Shown here piece after piece: positions 43,783 to 53,439 of a DNA stretch of 64,000 nucleotides. How positions within the stretch are numbered: position 1 is the first letter of the stretch; the number at the start of each line of letters is the position of its first letter. The stretch is from the NCBI RefSeq assembly GCF_016651105.1, contig NZ_JAEKEL010000001.1, positions 3,028,001-3,092,000 on the forward strand. The letters run 5' to 3'. Position numbers and translations under genes: made by a program. The DNA comes from Pseudomonas sp. TH15. GTDB taxonomy: Bacteria; Pseudomonadota; Gammaproteobacteria; Pseudomonadales; Pseudomonadaceae. Under the pieces are notes generated by a model that worked only from the letters and a program-made list of their open reading frames with translations, was not told where the DNA came from and ran no database searches.

Positions 43783-45198
43783 ATGGAAATGACTGTCAAA
43801 GTAAGTATTGCCACGGTGTCAATCCTGCGCGAGGGCCTGGCTCAAGGACGTGGCGTCAAGTACAAGCGTTTGGCCGAGGCTCTGGAAAAAAGCATCGGCG
43901 AAGGCTTGATCGAGCCGGGCAGCAAGTTGCCGCCCCATCGACTGCTGGCCGACAGTTTGGGCGTGACCATCGGCACCATCAGCCGCGCCTATGGCGAACT
44001 GGAGCGGGTCGGGTTGGTGGTGGCCCGTGTAGGAGACGGTACTTATGTGCGTCAGCGCGGGATGGAACGCTCGCGCGATGGTGGCTTTCGCAACGTCAGT
44101 GATGAGCCGCAAGCGCTGTTCGACATGAGTCGGAACCAGCCAATTCCGGGGCAGGAGGCGATCTTGCTGAGTCAGGGCCTGCAAGCCTTGGCCAGCGACC
44201 CGCAGACCTTGCAACACATTGCCGGCTACACCGCCGATGCCGGGTTACTGCGCCACCGTGCAGCGGGTGCCGAGTGGTTGCGGCACAAGGCTTTTACGCC
44301 GAGTGCCGATCAGATTGTTTGCGTCAATGGCGGCCAGCACGGCTTGTTGTGCGTGCTGATGGGGTTGCTCAAGGCCGGCGATACCTTGGTGACCGAGCAT
44401 TTGACCTACCCGGGGTTGATCAGCGTCGCACGCATGCTCGGGATAAAACTGATCGGTGTCGGGATGGATGACGAAGGACTGCTGCCCGAGGCGCTGTCGG
44501 ATGTTTGCCAGAATCATCGAGTGTCAGCGTTGTACTGCACACCGACGATCCAGAATCCTACGGCGGCAGTGATGTCAGTCCCACGGCGCGAGGCGATTGC
44601 CGAGATCTGTCGTCAGCACAATTTGCTGATCATCGAGGACGAGGCCCACGCCGTGCTGGCGCAGCAGCGGCCATTGCCCTTGAGTCACTTTGCCCCGGAG
44701 CGTTCGGTGTTGATCGGCAGTTTGAGCAAAGCCGTTTCGGCCGGTTTGAGGGTTGGTTATCTGCACGCGCCGCAACCGTTGATCGGACGTTTGAGCGCCG
44801 CAGTGCGCGGGACGTGCTGGATGGCCAGTCCGTTGTCGATGGCATTGGCGAGTGAATGGGTCGAAAACGGCATCGCCGGGCAGTTGCTGGGGCAGCAGAT
44901 AGCCGAAATCAGCCGCCGCAAGCAGTTGGTCAGCGCCGTGTTAGAAGATGTCGGATACAAGACCCATCCCAATAGCCCACACTTCTGGATCGAAGTGCCC
45001 GAGCCGTGGCGGGCGTCGCAGATTGCGGCGGAGCTCAGGGAGAACAATTATTTGGTGGCGACTGCCGAGGCCTTTGCGGTCGGGCATGGGGCGGTGCCGC
45101 AGTTTATTCGGGCGAGTGTGTGTAATTCGGCGGGGGATGATGGGTTGTTGCTGGGTGGGTTTGAGGCGTTGGTGGGGGCACTCATGGAAACCGTGTAA
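43783..45198 (+). CDS. MocR-type regulator (GntR helix-turn-helix plus aminotransferase domain)
   Basis: The 471-residue protein joins an N-terminal GntR winged helix (about 20-90, KLPPHRLLADSLGVTIGTISRAYGELERVG) to a fold-type I aminotransferase domain. The PLP lysine is Lys316 in SLSKAVSAG. The aminotransferase part senses a PLP-linked effector rather than catalysing. It is divergent from the EamA exporter gene, a common layout for MocR proteins and their targets. The start may be the ATG at 43783 or 43789. Confidence 0.92.
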   Translation: MEMTVKVSIATVSILREGLAQGRGVKYKRLAEALEKSIGEGLIEPGSKLPPHRLLADSLGVTIGTISRAYGELERVGLVVARVGDGTYVRQRGMERSRDGGFRNVSDEPQALFDMSRNQPIPGQEAILLSQGLQALASDPQTLQHIAGYTADAGLLRHRAAGAEWLRHKAFTPSADQIVCVNGGQHGLLCVLMGLLKAGDTLVTEHLTYPGLISVARMLGIKLIGVGMDDEGLLPEALSDVCQNHRVSALYCTPTIQNPTAAVMSVPRREAIAEICRQHNLLIIEDEAHAVLAQQRPLPLSHFAPERSVLIGSLSKAVSAGLRVGYLHAPQPLIGRLSAAVRGTCWMASPLSMALASEWVENGIAGQLLGQQIAEISRRKQLVSAVLEDVGYKTHPNSPHFWIEVPEPWRASQIAAELRENNYLVATAEAFAVGHGAVPQFIRASVCNSAGDDGLLLGGFEALVGALMETV

Positions 45199-45202
45199 TC
45201 GT

Positions 45203-45299
45203 TCTTCGCGAGCAAGCCCACTCCCATATTTGATCGTTTTCGTACACAAATATTGTGTTCGCTGAAGATCCAATGTGGGAGCGGGCTTGCTCGCGAAGG
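45203..45299. repeat. REP doublet in tail-to-tail orientation
   Basis: The units TTCGCGAGCAAGCCCACTCC and GTGGGAGCGGGCTTGCTCGC face in the reverse order from the other doublets, across a 45-base spacer. Confidence 0.85.
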
Positions 45300-45321
45300 C
45301 GGTTTTAAAGTCGCCGACAAC

Positions 45322-46140
45322 CTACTTGAACCGCCGCTCCACACCTTTCTCCACCAGAATTTTGGCCGAGATTTCTTCCACCGAAAAATGCGTGGAATTG
45401 ATGTGCGCAATGTTCTCGCGGCGGAACAGATTCTCCACCTCGCGTACTTCAAACTCGCACTGGGCATAGCTCGAATAGCGGCTGTTGGGTTTGCGCTCGT
45501 TGCGGATCGCGGTGAGGCGGTCCGGGTCGATGGTCAGGCCGAACAGCTTGTGCTGATGGGCGCGCAGGGCGCTCGGCAGGGTCAGGCGCTCCATGTCGTC
45601 TTCGGTCAGCGGGTAGTTGGCCGCGCGGATCCCGAATTGCATGGCCATGTACAGACACGTCGGCGTCTTACCACAACGCGACACACCCACTAGGATCAAG
45701 TCGGCCTTGTCGTAATAATGCGTGCGCGCACCGTCATCGTTGTCGAGGGCGAAGTTCACCGCCTCGATTCGCTCCATATAATTGGAGTTACCACCGATGG
45801 AGTGGGACTTGCCGACTGTGTAGGAAGAATGCTCGGTCAATTCCTGTTCAAGCGGTGCCAGGAACGTCGAGAAAATGTCGATCATGAAACCATTGGAGGT
45901 CGCGAGGATCTCACGGATGTCCTGATTGACGATGGTGTCGAAGATGATCGGCCGAAAGCCGTCGGTTTCGGCGGCCTTGTTGATTTGTTGTACCATGGCC
46001 CGCGCTTTATCGACGTTGTCGATGTACGGACGTGTGAATTTGCTGAAGGTAATGTTTTCGAACTGCGCCAACAGGCTTTGACCGAGGGTCTCGGCGGTAA
46101 TACCCGTGCCATCGGAGATGAAGAAAGCAGATCGTTTCAT
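45322..46140 (-). CDS. ppsR: PEP synthase regulatory protein (bifunctional kinase/pyrophosphorylase)
   Basis: The 272-residue protein of the DUF299 family phosphorylates and reactivates PEP synthase, using ADP and phosphate. It begins [20 protein letters not shown] and carries the P-loop [10 protein letters not shown]. It is divergent from ppsA, its target, with a 174-base region between. The ATG at 46138-46140 with AAGGTG before it is preferred to the GTG two codons upstream. Confidence 0.94.
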   Translation of the reverse strand: MKRSAFFISDGTGITAETLGQSLLAQFENITFSKFTRPYIDNVDKARAMVQQINKAAETDGFRPIIFDTIVNQDIREILATSNGFMIDIFSTFLAPLEQELTEHSSYTVGKSHSIGGNSNYMERIEAVNFALDNDDGARTHYYDKADLILVGVSRCGKTPTCLYMAMQFGIRAANYPLTEDDMERLTLPSALRAHQHKLFGLTIDPDRLTAIRNERKPNSRYSSYAQCEFEVREVENLFRRENIAHINSTHFSVEEISAKILVEKGVERRFK

Positions 46141-46314
46141 TTGCACCTTGGGCCTTAAGCTAGTGAAGATTTCTGGATATGATAGGCGCGATTTGCCGGC
46201 CGCCAGTGGCCCGCATTCTCACTTATTTTCCAGGTCCAGGCCATACAGTCGGCAAACGCTCCCCCGAGCCGCCGGCTTCTGAGCTTTTCCAACACAGTTA
46301 GTGGAGAGATCACC

Positions 46315-48690
46315 TTGGTAGAGTACGTAGTTTCCCTCGATAAGCTCGGCGTCCATGATGTAGAGCATGTGGGGGGCAAGAACGCATCCCTGGGCGAGAT
46401 GATCAGTAACCTTGCAGGTGCCGGTGTATCGGTGCCCGGTGGCTTCGCCACGACAGCTCAGGCTTATCGTGATTTTCTGGAACTGAGCGGCCTGAACGAT
46501 CAGATCCATGCCGCCCTCGACGCGTTGGACGTCGATGATGTCAACGCCCTGGCCAAGACCGGTGCCCAGATCCGCAAGTGGATCATGGAAGCCGAGTTCC
46601 CCGAGAAGCTCAACGCCGAGATCCGCACCGCGTTCGCCACGCTGTCGGCCGGCAACCCTGACATGGCCGTGGCCGTGCGCTCTTCCGCTACCGCCGAAGA
46701 CTTGCCGGACGCTTCCTTCGCCGGTCAGCAAGAAACCTTCCTGAACATCCGTGGCGTCGAAAACGTCATTCGCGCCGCCAAAGAGGTGTTTGCCTCCCTC
46801 TTCAACGACCGCGCCATTTCCTACCGTGTTCACCAGGGCTTCGACCACAAGCTGGTCGCCCTGTCGGCCGGCGTGCAGCGCATGGTCCGCTCCGAAACCG
46901 GCACGGCCGGCGTGATGTTCACCCTCGATACCGAATCGGGCTTCCGTGACGTGGTGTTCATCACCGGCGCCTACGGCCTGGGTGAAACCGTCGTACAAGG
47001 CGCGGTGAACCCGGACGAATTCTACGTCCACAAACAAACGCTTGAAGCCGGTCGCCCGGCCATCCTGCGCCGTAACCTGGGCAGCAAAGCCATCAAGATG
47101 ATCTACGGCGAAGTGGCCACGGCCGGCAAGTCGGTCAAGACCATCGACGTGGACAAGGCTGATCGTGCGCGTTTCTGCCTCAGCGACGCCGAAGTCAACG
47201 AGCTGGCCAAGCAAGCGATGATCATCGAAAAGCACTACAAGTGCCCGATGGACATCGAATGGGCCAAAGACGGCGACGACGGCAAGCTCTACATCGTTCA
47301 GGCCCGTCCTGAAACCGTGAAGAGCCGTACCCAGGCCAACGTCATGGAACGTTACCTGTTGAAAGAAACCGGCACCGTGCTGGTTGAAGGTCGCGCCATC
47401 GGCCAGCGCATCGGCGCCGGCAAGGTTCGCATCATCAAGGACGTGTCCGAGATGGACAAAGTCCAGCCCGGCGACGTACTGGTTTCCGACATGACCGACC
47501 CGGACTGGGAGCCGGTCATGAAGCGCGCGAGCGCCATCGTCACCAACCGTGGCGGGCGTACCTGCCACGCGGCGATCATCGCTCGCGAACTGGGGATCCC
47601 GGCCGTAGTCGGTTGCGGCAACGCCACCCAGCTGTTGAAAGACGGCCAGGGCGTGACGGTTTCCTGCGCGGAAGGCGACACAGGTTACATCTTCGAAGGC
47701 GAACTGGGCTTCGACATCAAGAAAAACTCCGTTGATGCCATGCCTGATCTGCCGTTCAAGATCATGATGAACGTCGGCAACCCGGACCGTGCATTCGACT
47801 TCGCGCAACTGCCGAACGCCGGTGTGGGCCTGGCCCGCCTGGAATTCATCATCAACCGCATGATCGGCGTGCACCCTAAAGCACTGTTGAACTACGACGG
47901 TCTGCCGCAGGACATCAAGGACAGCGTCGACAAGCGCATTGCCGGTTACGACGATCCGGTTGGCTTCTATGTCGATAAGCTGGTCGAGGGCATCAGTACC
48001 CTGGCCGCTGCGTTCACCCCGAAAAAGGTCATCGTGCGTCTCTCGGACTTCAAGTCCAACGAATACGCGAACCTGATCGGCGGCAAGCTCTACGAGCCGG
48101 AAGAAGAAAACCCTATGCTGGGCTTCCGTGGTGCTTCGCGTTACATCAGCGAAGCGTTCCGTGACTGCTTCGAACTCGAATGCCGCGCGCTCAAACGCGT
48201 ACGCAACGAGATGGGCCTGACCAACGTTGAAATCATGGTGCCGTTCGTCCGTACTCTGGGCGAAGCGAGCCAGGTTATCGATCTGCTGGCCGAAAATGGC
48301 CTGGCCCGCGGCGAGAACGGTCTGCGCATCATCATGATGTGCGAACTGCCGTCCAACGCGATCCTGGCTGAAGAGTTCCTCGAATTCTTCGACGGCTTCT
48401 CCATCGGCTCCAACGACCTGACCCAGCTAACATTGGGTCTGGACCGTGACTCCGGGATCATCGCTCACTTATTCGACGAGCGTAATCCGGCCGTCAAGAA
48501 GCTGCTGGCCAACGCGATTCAGGCCTGTAACAAGGCTGGCAAGTACATCGGCATCTGCGGTCAGGGTCCTTCGGACCACCCGGACCTCGCCAAATGGCTG
48601 ATGGAGCAGGGCATCGAAAGCGTTTCGCTGAACCCCGATTCCGTACTGGAAACCTGGTTCTTCCTGGCTGAAGGCCAGGCACCGGCCTGA
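46315..48690 (+). CDS. ppsA: phosphoenolpyruvate synthase
   Basis: The 791-residue enzyme makes PEP from pyruvate and ATP for gluconeogenesis. It has an N-terminal ATP-binding domain ([22 protein letters not shown]), the phosphohistidine domain with His418 in [15 protein letters not shown], and a C-terminal PEP-binding barrel ending [11 protein letters not shown]. The start is a TTG at 46315, with GGAG before it; the conserved [12 protein letters not shown]-terminus supports it. It follows the methylcitrate operon, whose pyruvate product it can use. Confidence 0.95.
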   Translation: MVEYVVSLDKLGVHDVEHVGGKNASLGEMISNLAGAGVSVPGGFATTAQAYRDFLELSGLNDQIHAALDALDVDDVNALAKTGAQIRKWIMEAEFPEKLNAEIRTAFATLSAGNPDMAVAVRSSATAEDLPDASFAGQQETFLNIRGVENVIRAAKEVFASLFNDRAISYRVHQGFDHKLVALSAGVQRMVRSETGTAGVMFTLDTESGFRDVVFITGAYGLGETVVQGAVNPDEFYVHKQTLEAGRPAILRRNLGSKAIKMIYGEVATAGKSVKTIDVDKADRARFCLSDAEVNELAKQAMIIEKHYKCPMDIEWAKDGDDGKLYIVQARPETVKSRTQANVMERYLLKETGTVLVEGRAIGQRIGAGKVRIIKDVSEMDKVQPGDVLVSDMTDPDWEPVMKRASAIVTNRGGRTCHAAIIARELGIPAVVGCGNATQLLKDGQGVTVSCAEGDTGYIFEGELGFDIKKNSVDAMPDLPFKIMMNVGNPDRAFDFAQLPNAGVGLARLEFIINRMIGVHPKALLNYDGLPQDIKDSVDKRIAGYDDPVGFYVDKLVEGISTLAAAFTPKKVIVRLSDFKSNEYANLIGGKLYEPEEENPMLGFRGASRYISEAFRDCFELECRALKRVRNEMGLTNVEIMVPFVRTLGEASQVIDLLAENGLARGENGLRIIMMCELPSNAILAEEFLEFFDGFSIGSNDLTQLTLGLDRDSGIIAHLFDERNPAVKKLLANAIQACNKAGKYIGICGQGPSDHPDLAKWLMEQGIESVSLNPDSVLETWFFLAEGQAPA

Positions 48691-48715
48691 CAAGTATGTG
48701 AACGCCCCACGCCCC

Positions 48716-48810
48716 TTGTAGGAGCTGAGCTTGCTCGCGAAGACGGACTGACATGCAACAACGATGTCGACGGATACACCGCTTTCGCGAGCAGGCTCAC
48801 TCCTGCAAAG
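48716..48810. repeat. REP doublet after ppsA
   Basis: TGTAGGAGCTGAGCTTGCTC and TTTCGCGAGCAGGCTCACTC surround a spacer with GACTGACATGCAACA. Confidence 0.88.
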
Positions 48811-48877
48811 GGCCGGGGTTTGAGATTGAAGTAGGGCGGGCTCCTGTGGATGCCGCCCTTTTTTGTGCAAGAGCATT

Positions 48878-49867
48878 ATGCAAAGCAGCAGCAACCTATT
48901 TCCTGTCGCCCTGATCAGCGCCGAGCGGCGCGGCGATCTGAGCGAAGACGTGTATCGATTGAAACCCGCCAATAGCCCTGACGGTACTGTCGAGCTGGCG
49001 GTAACGCGCCTCGGCATGGCGGATGGCACGGATGCGCGCGGCGTACCGGTCATTTTGCTTCATGGCAGCTTTTCCAATCGCCGGTTCTGGTATTCGCCCA
49101 AAGGCTTGGGTTTGGGGGCGTACCTGGCGCGGCTCGGGTTCGATGTGTGGATCCCGGAGATGCGCGGTCACGGCCTGTCCCAGCGCAACCAGAACTACCG
49201 CAAGAACCGCGTCGCCGACTACGCCCGTTACGATCTGCCGGCCATCGGTGCGTTCGTGCGCGAGCAAAGTGGCCAGGTCCCGCACTGGATCGGTCACTCG
49301 CTGGGCGGCATTACCTTGGCCGCCGCGTTGGGTGGTCAATACATCGGCGAGCCGGTGGTGGCTTCGGCGGCGTTTTTCGGCACGCAGGTCAGCCGCACCT
49401 ATTGGCCGCTGAAAATCCCGCCGGTCGAGTGGAGCGGGCGCTTTATTCTCAAGCGTTTTGCCCAGTTGTCCGGTTCACGGCTCAAGCGCGGCCCGGAGGA
49501 CGAGCCGATTGGCCTGGCCCTGGAAAGCATGCGCTGGTACGGTCTGTTCGGGCGCTTTGGCGATGCCGACAAGGACTGGTGGGCCGGTTTGGCCGAAGTT
49601 CAATTGCCGGTACTGGCCGTGAGCGCGGCTGGCGATCATCAGGACCCGGCCTGGGCCTGCCGTAAACTGTTCGATCAGCTCGGCTCCGAGCACAAGCAGT
49701 TCATCAATCTGGGGCGCGAGCAGGGCTTTGCTGACAATTTCGGTCATGTTGAAATGCTAGTCAGCAAAGCGGCCCAGGCTGAAACCTGGCCATTGGTGGC
49801 TCGCTGGTTGGCCGATCAACAGACGCCATTGCTGGGCGAAAAGCCGGATTTGGCCACGGCGGTCTGA
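48878..49867 (+). CDS. alpha/beta-fold hydrolase
   Basis: The 329-residue protein has the alpha/beta-hydrolase fold with the oxyanion strand VILLHGSFSN, a nucleophile elbow GHSLGG and a late histidine (DNFGHVEML). It is probably an esterase or lipase, in the position of PA1771 (estX-like, from memory). The ATG at 48878 is preferred to one at 48863. It stands between ppsA and rraA, with no close partner. Confidence 0.88.
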   Translation: MQSSSNLFPVALISAERRGDLSEDVYRLKPANSPDGTVELAVTRLGMADGTDARGVPVILLHGSFSNRRFWYSPKGLGLGAYLARLGFDVWIPEMRGHGLSQRNQNYRKNRVADYARYDLPAIGAFVREQSGQVPHWIGHSLGGITLAAALGGQYIGEPVVASAAFFGTQVSRTYWPLKIPPVEWSGRFILKRFAQLSGSRLKRGPEDEPIGLALESMRWYGLFGRFGDADKDWWAGLAEVQLPVLAVSAAGDHQDPAWACRKLFDQLGSEHKQFINLGREQGFADNFGHVEMLVSKAAQAETWPLVARWLADQQTPLLGEKPDLATAV

Positions 49868-49988
49868 GCCCGATGCTCTAACAAGGGCATTTCGCTCTGG
49901 TCGGCTTGCGGCTAAGATATGACGCATTGCGCTTTTTCGGTCACTTTGCGACATCCTCGATTGTCTTCCTCTTTACAGGAGTTTCTCG

Positions 49989-50480
49989 ATGAACCATTAC
50001 GTTACGCCTGACCTGTGCGACGCCTATCCGGAGCTGGTGCAGGTGCTGGAACCGATGTTCAGCAATTTCGGCGGCCGTGATTCGTTCGGCGGCGAAATCG
50101 TGACCATCAAATGTTTCGAAGACAACTCGCGGGTCAAGGAGCAGGTCGAGCTCAAGGGGGATGGCAAGGTGCTGGTGGTCGACGGTGGCGGTTCCCTGCG
50201 CCATGCGTTGTTGGGCGACATGCTGGCTGAAAAAGCCGCGAAAAACGGCTGGGAAGGGCTGGTGATCTACGGTTGTATCCGCGACGTCGATATCATCGCG
50301 CAGACCGATCTGGGCGTGCAGGCCCTCGCGAGTCACCCGAGGAAGTCCGACAGGCGCGGGCTCGGCGACCTTAACGTTTCAGTGACCTTCGCCGGCGTGA
50401 CGTTCCATCCAGGTCATTACATTTATGCGGACAACAACGGCGTGATTATCTCGCCAAGACCGCTGAAGATGCCTGAATAA
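49989..50480 (+). CDS. rraA: RraA family regulator of ribonuclease activity
   Basis: The 163-residue protein shows the RraA pattern ([60 protein letters not shown]). Known RraA binds RNase E and inhibits RNA decay; related proteins are aldolases. The length and motifs fit RraA. It precedes the cmaX-crfX-cmpX cluster, as in other pseudomonads. Confidence 0.92.
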   Translation: MNHYVTPDLCDAYPELVQVLEPMFSNFGGRDSFGGEIVTIKCFEDNSRVKEQVELKGDGKVLVVDGGGSLRHALLGDMLAEKAAKNGWEGLVIYGCIRDVDIIAQTDLGVQALASHPRKSDRRGLGDLNVSVTFAGVTFHPGHYIYADNNGVIISPRPLKMPE

Positions 50481-50519
50481 AGCATCGATGCGAATTTTCG
50501 TGGCAAAAACGGGGTGAGG

Positions 50520-51515
50520 ATGTTCGAGGAAGAAAACGCGCAGTGGGGGCTGGTGCATGCCCTGGTGCTGGACGGTAAAGGCGGTGCGCGTTCGATAGCC
50601 CGAACTGAGCTCGATGACTTGCAGTTGCAGGCCCATGAAAGCCTGTGGCTGCACTGGGATCGCAGTCATCCGCAAACCCAGACCTGGCTGCGTAAATCCA
50701 GCGGTCTGACTGAGTTCAGCTGTGACCTGTTGCTCGAAGAAAACACCCGACCTCGGCTTTTACAGCTTTCCGACAGCGAGCTGCTGCTATTTTTACGCGG
50801 GATCAACATGAACCCCGGTGCCGAGCCGGAAGACATGGTCTCGGTGCGCATTTTTGCCGCGGCCCAGCGGGTTATTTCGCTGCGTTTGCGCCCGTTGCGC
50901 GCCACCGACGAATTGCTGGTGCAGCTTACGGAAGGCAAGGGACCGAAAACCGCCTCCGAACTCATCCTTTATATGGCTCAGTACCTGACCAATAAGGTCC
51001 AGGATCTGATCACTTGCCTCTCGGAAATCGTCGATGAGGAAGAAGAAAAACTGGATGCCGACGAACGGTATACACCCGAACACGGCGCCATTTTGCAGAT
51101 CCGTCGCAGGGCAGCCGGGCTGAAACGTTTCCTTGCACCTCAGCGGGATATTTTTGGTCAGCTGACGCGTATAAAACTACCCTGGTTCGTCGAAGACGAC
51201 GGTGATTACTGGAACGAATTGAACAACAGCCTGACCCGATATCTCGAAGAGCTGGAATTGACCCGCGAGCGAGTGGGGCTGGTCCTCGAGACCGAAGACC
51301 GGCGTTTGAGCGTGCGCATGAACCGCACGATGTACCGCTTCGGGATCATCACCGGGATCTTTTTGCCGATGAGTTTTCTGACCGGTCTTTTGGGTATCAA
51401 CGTTGGCGGTATTCCGTTCTCCGGCAACCCGTATGGCTTCTTGATTGCCTGCCTGATGATGGTCTCGGTAGCGGTCGGTCAGTGGTGGTTATTCCGACGT
51501 TTGCGCTGGGTGTGA
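50520..51515 (+). CDS. cmaX: CmaX, CorA/ZntB-fold inner-membrane protein
   Basis: The 331-residue protein has a long cytosolic part and two C-terminal helices as in CorA/ZntB. The pore motif is Gly-Ile-Asn (LLGINVGGIPF) in place of Gly-Met-Asn, so ion selectivity may differ and zinc is possible. The ATG at 50520 is preferred to a GTG two codons upstream because GGGGTGAGG lies before it. The gene starts the cmaX-crfX-cmpX group upstream of sigX and oprF, tied to envelope stress. Confidence 0.88.
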   Translation: MFEEENAQWGLVHALVLDGKGGARSIARTELDDLQLQAHESLWLHWDRSHPQTQTWLRKSSGLTEFSCDLLLEENTRPRLLQLSDSELLLFLRGINMNPGAEPEDMVSVRIFAAAQRVISLRLRPLRATDELLVQLTEGKGPKTASELILYMAQYLTNKVQDLITCLSEIVDEEEEKLDADERYTPEHGAILQIRRRAAGLKRFLAPQRDIFGQLTRIKLPWFVEDDGDYWNELNNSLTRYLEELELTRERVGLVLETEDRRLSVRMNRTMYRFGIITGIFLPMSFLTGLLGINVGGIPFSGNPYGFLIACLMMVSVAVGQWWLFRRLRWV

Positions 51516-51578
51516 TGATGAGCCATGTGACCCCGGCAAATTTGATCGCGTCTTTCACAGACATCACGAGAGGTGCGT

Positions 51579-51827
51579 ATGCACGATCCGTTTGAACAGT
51601 CTTTACGTGACATGCTCAAGGCATCTCCGTCCACTCGGGACGACGATGCGTGCCTTGGCCGTGTACTGAAAACCGCCAACCGCCAGGTCGGCGCTGGCGA
51701 TCTGTTCAGCCTGCTGGGCCGCTGGTTGCCCGCGCTGATGATTGCCGTGAACAATGGATCGGCCCACGTCACGCCGGTTTCCCGTCACCGTAAACCTACC
51801 GTTCGTACTGCTGATAAGGCTGATTGA
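51579..51827 (+). CDS. crfX: CrfX, small envelope-cluster protein
   Basis: The 82-residue protein begins MHDPFEQSLRDMLKASPS. It has a moderately hydrophobic middle (LFSLLGRWLPALMIAVN) and a basic C-terminus. Its function is not known; it is identified by its place between cmaX and cmpX. It has a clear ribosome binding site (CGAGAGG). Its stop lies two bases before the cmpX start. Confidence 0.8.
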   Translation: MHDPFEQSLRDMLKASPSTRDDDACLGRVLKTANRQVGAGDLFSLLGRWLPALMIAVNNGSAHVTPVSRHRKPTVRTADKAD

Positions 51828-51829
51828 AT

Positions 51830-52654
51830 ATGGAACTTGATCTCTGGACTCAGAGCCTCGTCACTGCAATGACCGCGTTGTGGACCAAGGTTGCGAATTT
51901 CATTCCGAACCTGTTCGGCGCACTGGTTGTGCTGCTGTTGGGTTTTGTCGTGGCCAAGCTGCTGGACACCTTGCTGTCCAAATTGCTCGCCAAGTTGGGC
52001 CTTGATCGCCTGATGGGCGGTACCGGTTTGACCAAATTACTGTCCCGTGCCGGCCTTCAAGTGCCGATTTCGACCCTGATCGGCAAAATCGTCTATTGGT
52101 TCGTTTTGCTGATTTTCCTGGTGTCCGCCGCAGAATCCCTTGGACTTGAGAGAGTTTCAGCTACGCTGGATATGCTTGCGCTGTATTTGCCGAAGGTATT
52201 TGGCGCCGCGCTGGTGTTGCTGGTGGGTGTTTTGCTGGCGCAACTGGCCAACGGGCTGGTGCGCGGTGCAGCAGAGGGCGTAGGGCTGGATTACGCTTCG
52301 GGCCTGGGGCGAATTGCCCAGGGCCTGGTGATTATTATCAGTTTGTCGGTTGCGATCAGCCAGTTGGAGGTCAAGACTGACCTGCTGAACCATGTAATTG
52401 TGATCGTATTGATTACCGTTGGTCTGGCGGTTGCGCTGGCAATGGGATTGGGAAGCAGGGAAATTGCCGGTCAGATTCTTGCGGGAATCTATGTGCGAGA
52501 GTTGTATCAGGTTGGGCAACAAGTGCGTGTTGGCGAGGTCGAAGGCCAGATCGAAGAGATCGGCACGGTTAAAACCACATTGCTGACCGATGAGGGTGAG
52601 CTAGTCTCTCTCTCCAATCGGATTCTCCTGGAGCAGCATGTGAGTAGCCGCTAA
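51830..52654 (+). CDS. cmpX: CmpX, mechanosensitive-channel-like membrane protein
   Basis: The 274-residue protein has about five membrane helices and an MscS-type C-terminal segment (GLGSREIAGQILAGIYVRELYQVGQQVRVGEVEGQIEEIG). CmpX proteins in Pseudomonas influence membrane homeostasis and sigX activity. The ATG at 51830 is two bases after the crfX stop with AAGG upstream, indicating coupled translation. sigX follows after 87 bases. Confidence 0.88.
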   Translation: MELDLWTQSLVTAMTALWTKVANFIPNLFGALVVLLLGFVVAKLLDTLLSKLLAKLGLDRLMGGTGLTKLLSRAGLQVPISTLIGKIVYWFVLLIFLVSAAESLGLERVSATLDMLALYLPKVFGAALVLLVGVLLAQLANGLVRGAAEGVGLDYASGLGRIAQGLVIIISLSVAISQLEVKTDLLNHVIVIVLITVGLAVALAMGLGSREIAGQILAGIYVRELYQVGQQVRVGEVEGQIEEIGTVKTTLLTDEGELVSLSNRILLEQHVSSR

Positions 52655-52677
52655 CCCGGCAAACCCTGCTAATGTAT

Positions 52678-52711
52678 GCCGCCGCAAAATGCCCTGAAAG
52701 GGCTGCGGCGG
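52678..52711. promoter_or_regulatory. inverted repeat in the cmpX-sigX gap
   Basis: GCCGCCGCA/TGCGGCGG arms flank an inner GCCCTGAAAGGGC hairpin. There is no T-run, so a regulatory or RNA-stability hairpin is more likely than a terminator. Confidence 0.6.
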
Positions 52712-52741
52712 ACATTGACCTGACTGTCGGCCCGACTTGTT

Positions 52742-53332
52742 TTGAATAAAGCTCAATCGCTCTCCACGCGCTACGACCCCCGCGAGCTCTCTGATGAGGA
52801 GTTGGTCGCGCGCTCGCATACCGAGCTGTTTCACGTAACACGCGCCTATGAAGAACTGATGCGGCGTTACCAACGAACATTATTTAACGTTTGTGCACGA
52901 TATCTTGGGAACGATCGCGACGCAGATGATGTCTGTCAGGAAGTGATGTTGAAGGTGTTGTACGGCCTGAAGAATTTCGAGGGGAAATCGAAGTTCAAGA
53001 CATGGCTCTATAGCATCACGTACAACGAATGCATCACGCAGTATCGGAAGGAACGGCGAAAGCGTCGCTTGATGGACGCTTTGAGTCTGGACCCCCTCGA
53101 GGAAGCGTCTGAAGAAAAGACGCCGAAACCAGAGGACAAGGGTGGACTCGATCGCTGGCTGGTGTATGTGAACCCGATTGACCGTGAAATTCTGGTGCTA
53201 CGATTTGTCGCAGAGCTGGAATTTCAGGAGATCGCAGACATCATGCACATGGGTTTGAGTGCTACAAAAATGCGGTACAAACGCGCTCTAGATAAATTAC
53301 GTGAGAAATTTGCAGGCGTTGCTGAAACTTAG
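52742..53332 (+). CDS. sigX: ECF sigma factor SigX
   Basis: The 196-residue sigma factor has region 2 (MRRYQRTLFNVCARYLGNDRDADDVCQEVMLK) and region 4 (DREILVLRFVAELEFQEIADIMHMGLSATKMRYKRALDKLRE). SigX directs transcription of oprF and of envelope and fatty acid genes. The start is a TTG at 52742, as the conserved NKAQSLSTRYDPRELS follows it directly. No anti-sigma gene is adjacent; cmpX lies upstream and oprF downstream. Confidence 0.93.
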   Translation: MNKAQSLSTRYDPRELSDEELVARSHTELFHVTRAYEELMRRYQRTLFNVCARYLGNDRDADDVCQEVMLKVLYGLKNFEGKSKFKTWLYSITYNECITQYRKERRKRRLMDALSLDPLEEASEEKTPKPEDKGGLDRWLVYVNPIDREILVLRFVAELEFQEIADIMHMGLSATKMRYKRALDKLREKFAGVAET

Positions 53333-53358
53333 TTCAGCGCAAATATCTCTTACGTGTA

Positions 53359-53380
53359 GGCAAGTTCTGATAGACTTGCC
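53359..53380. promoter_or_regulatory. hairpin between sigX and oprF
   Basis: GGCAAG/CTTGCC arms around TTCTGATAGA lie 27 bases after sigX. Without a T-run it may attenuate or process the transcript. Confidence 0.5.
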
Positions 53381-53439
53381 GCCGAGTTGTCCCCCGGTTT
53401 GAGGGACTGCTTTACAATCACCAGATGGGGATTTAACGG

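Noticed and set aside
46219..47874. Open frame of 551 codons antisense to ppsA
   Set aside because: It lies fully over the PEP synthase coding sequence and has no recognisable protein features.
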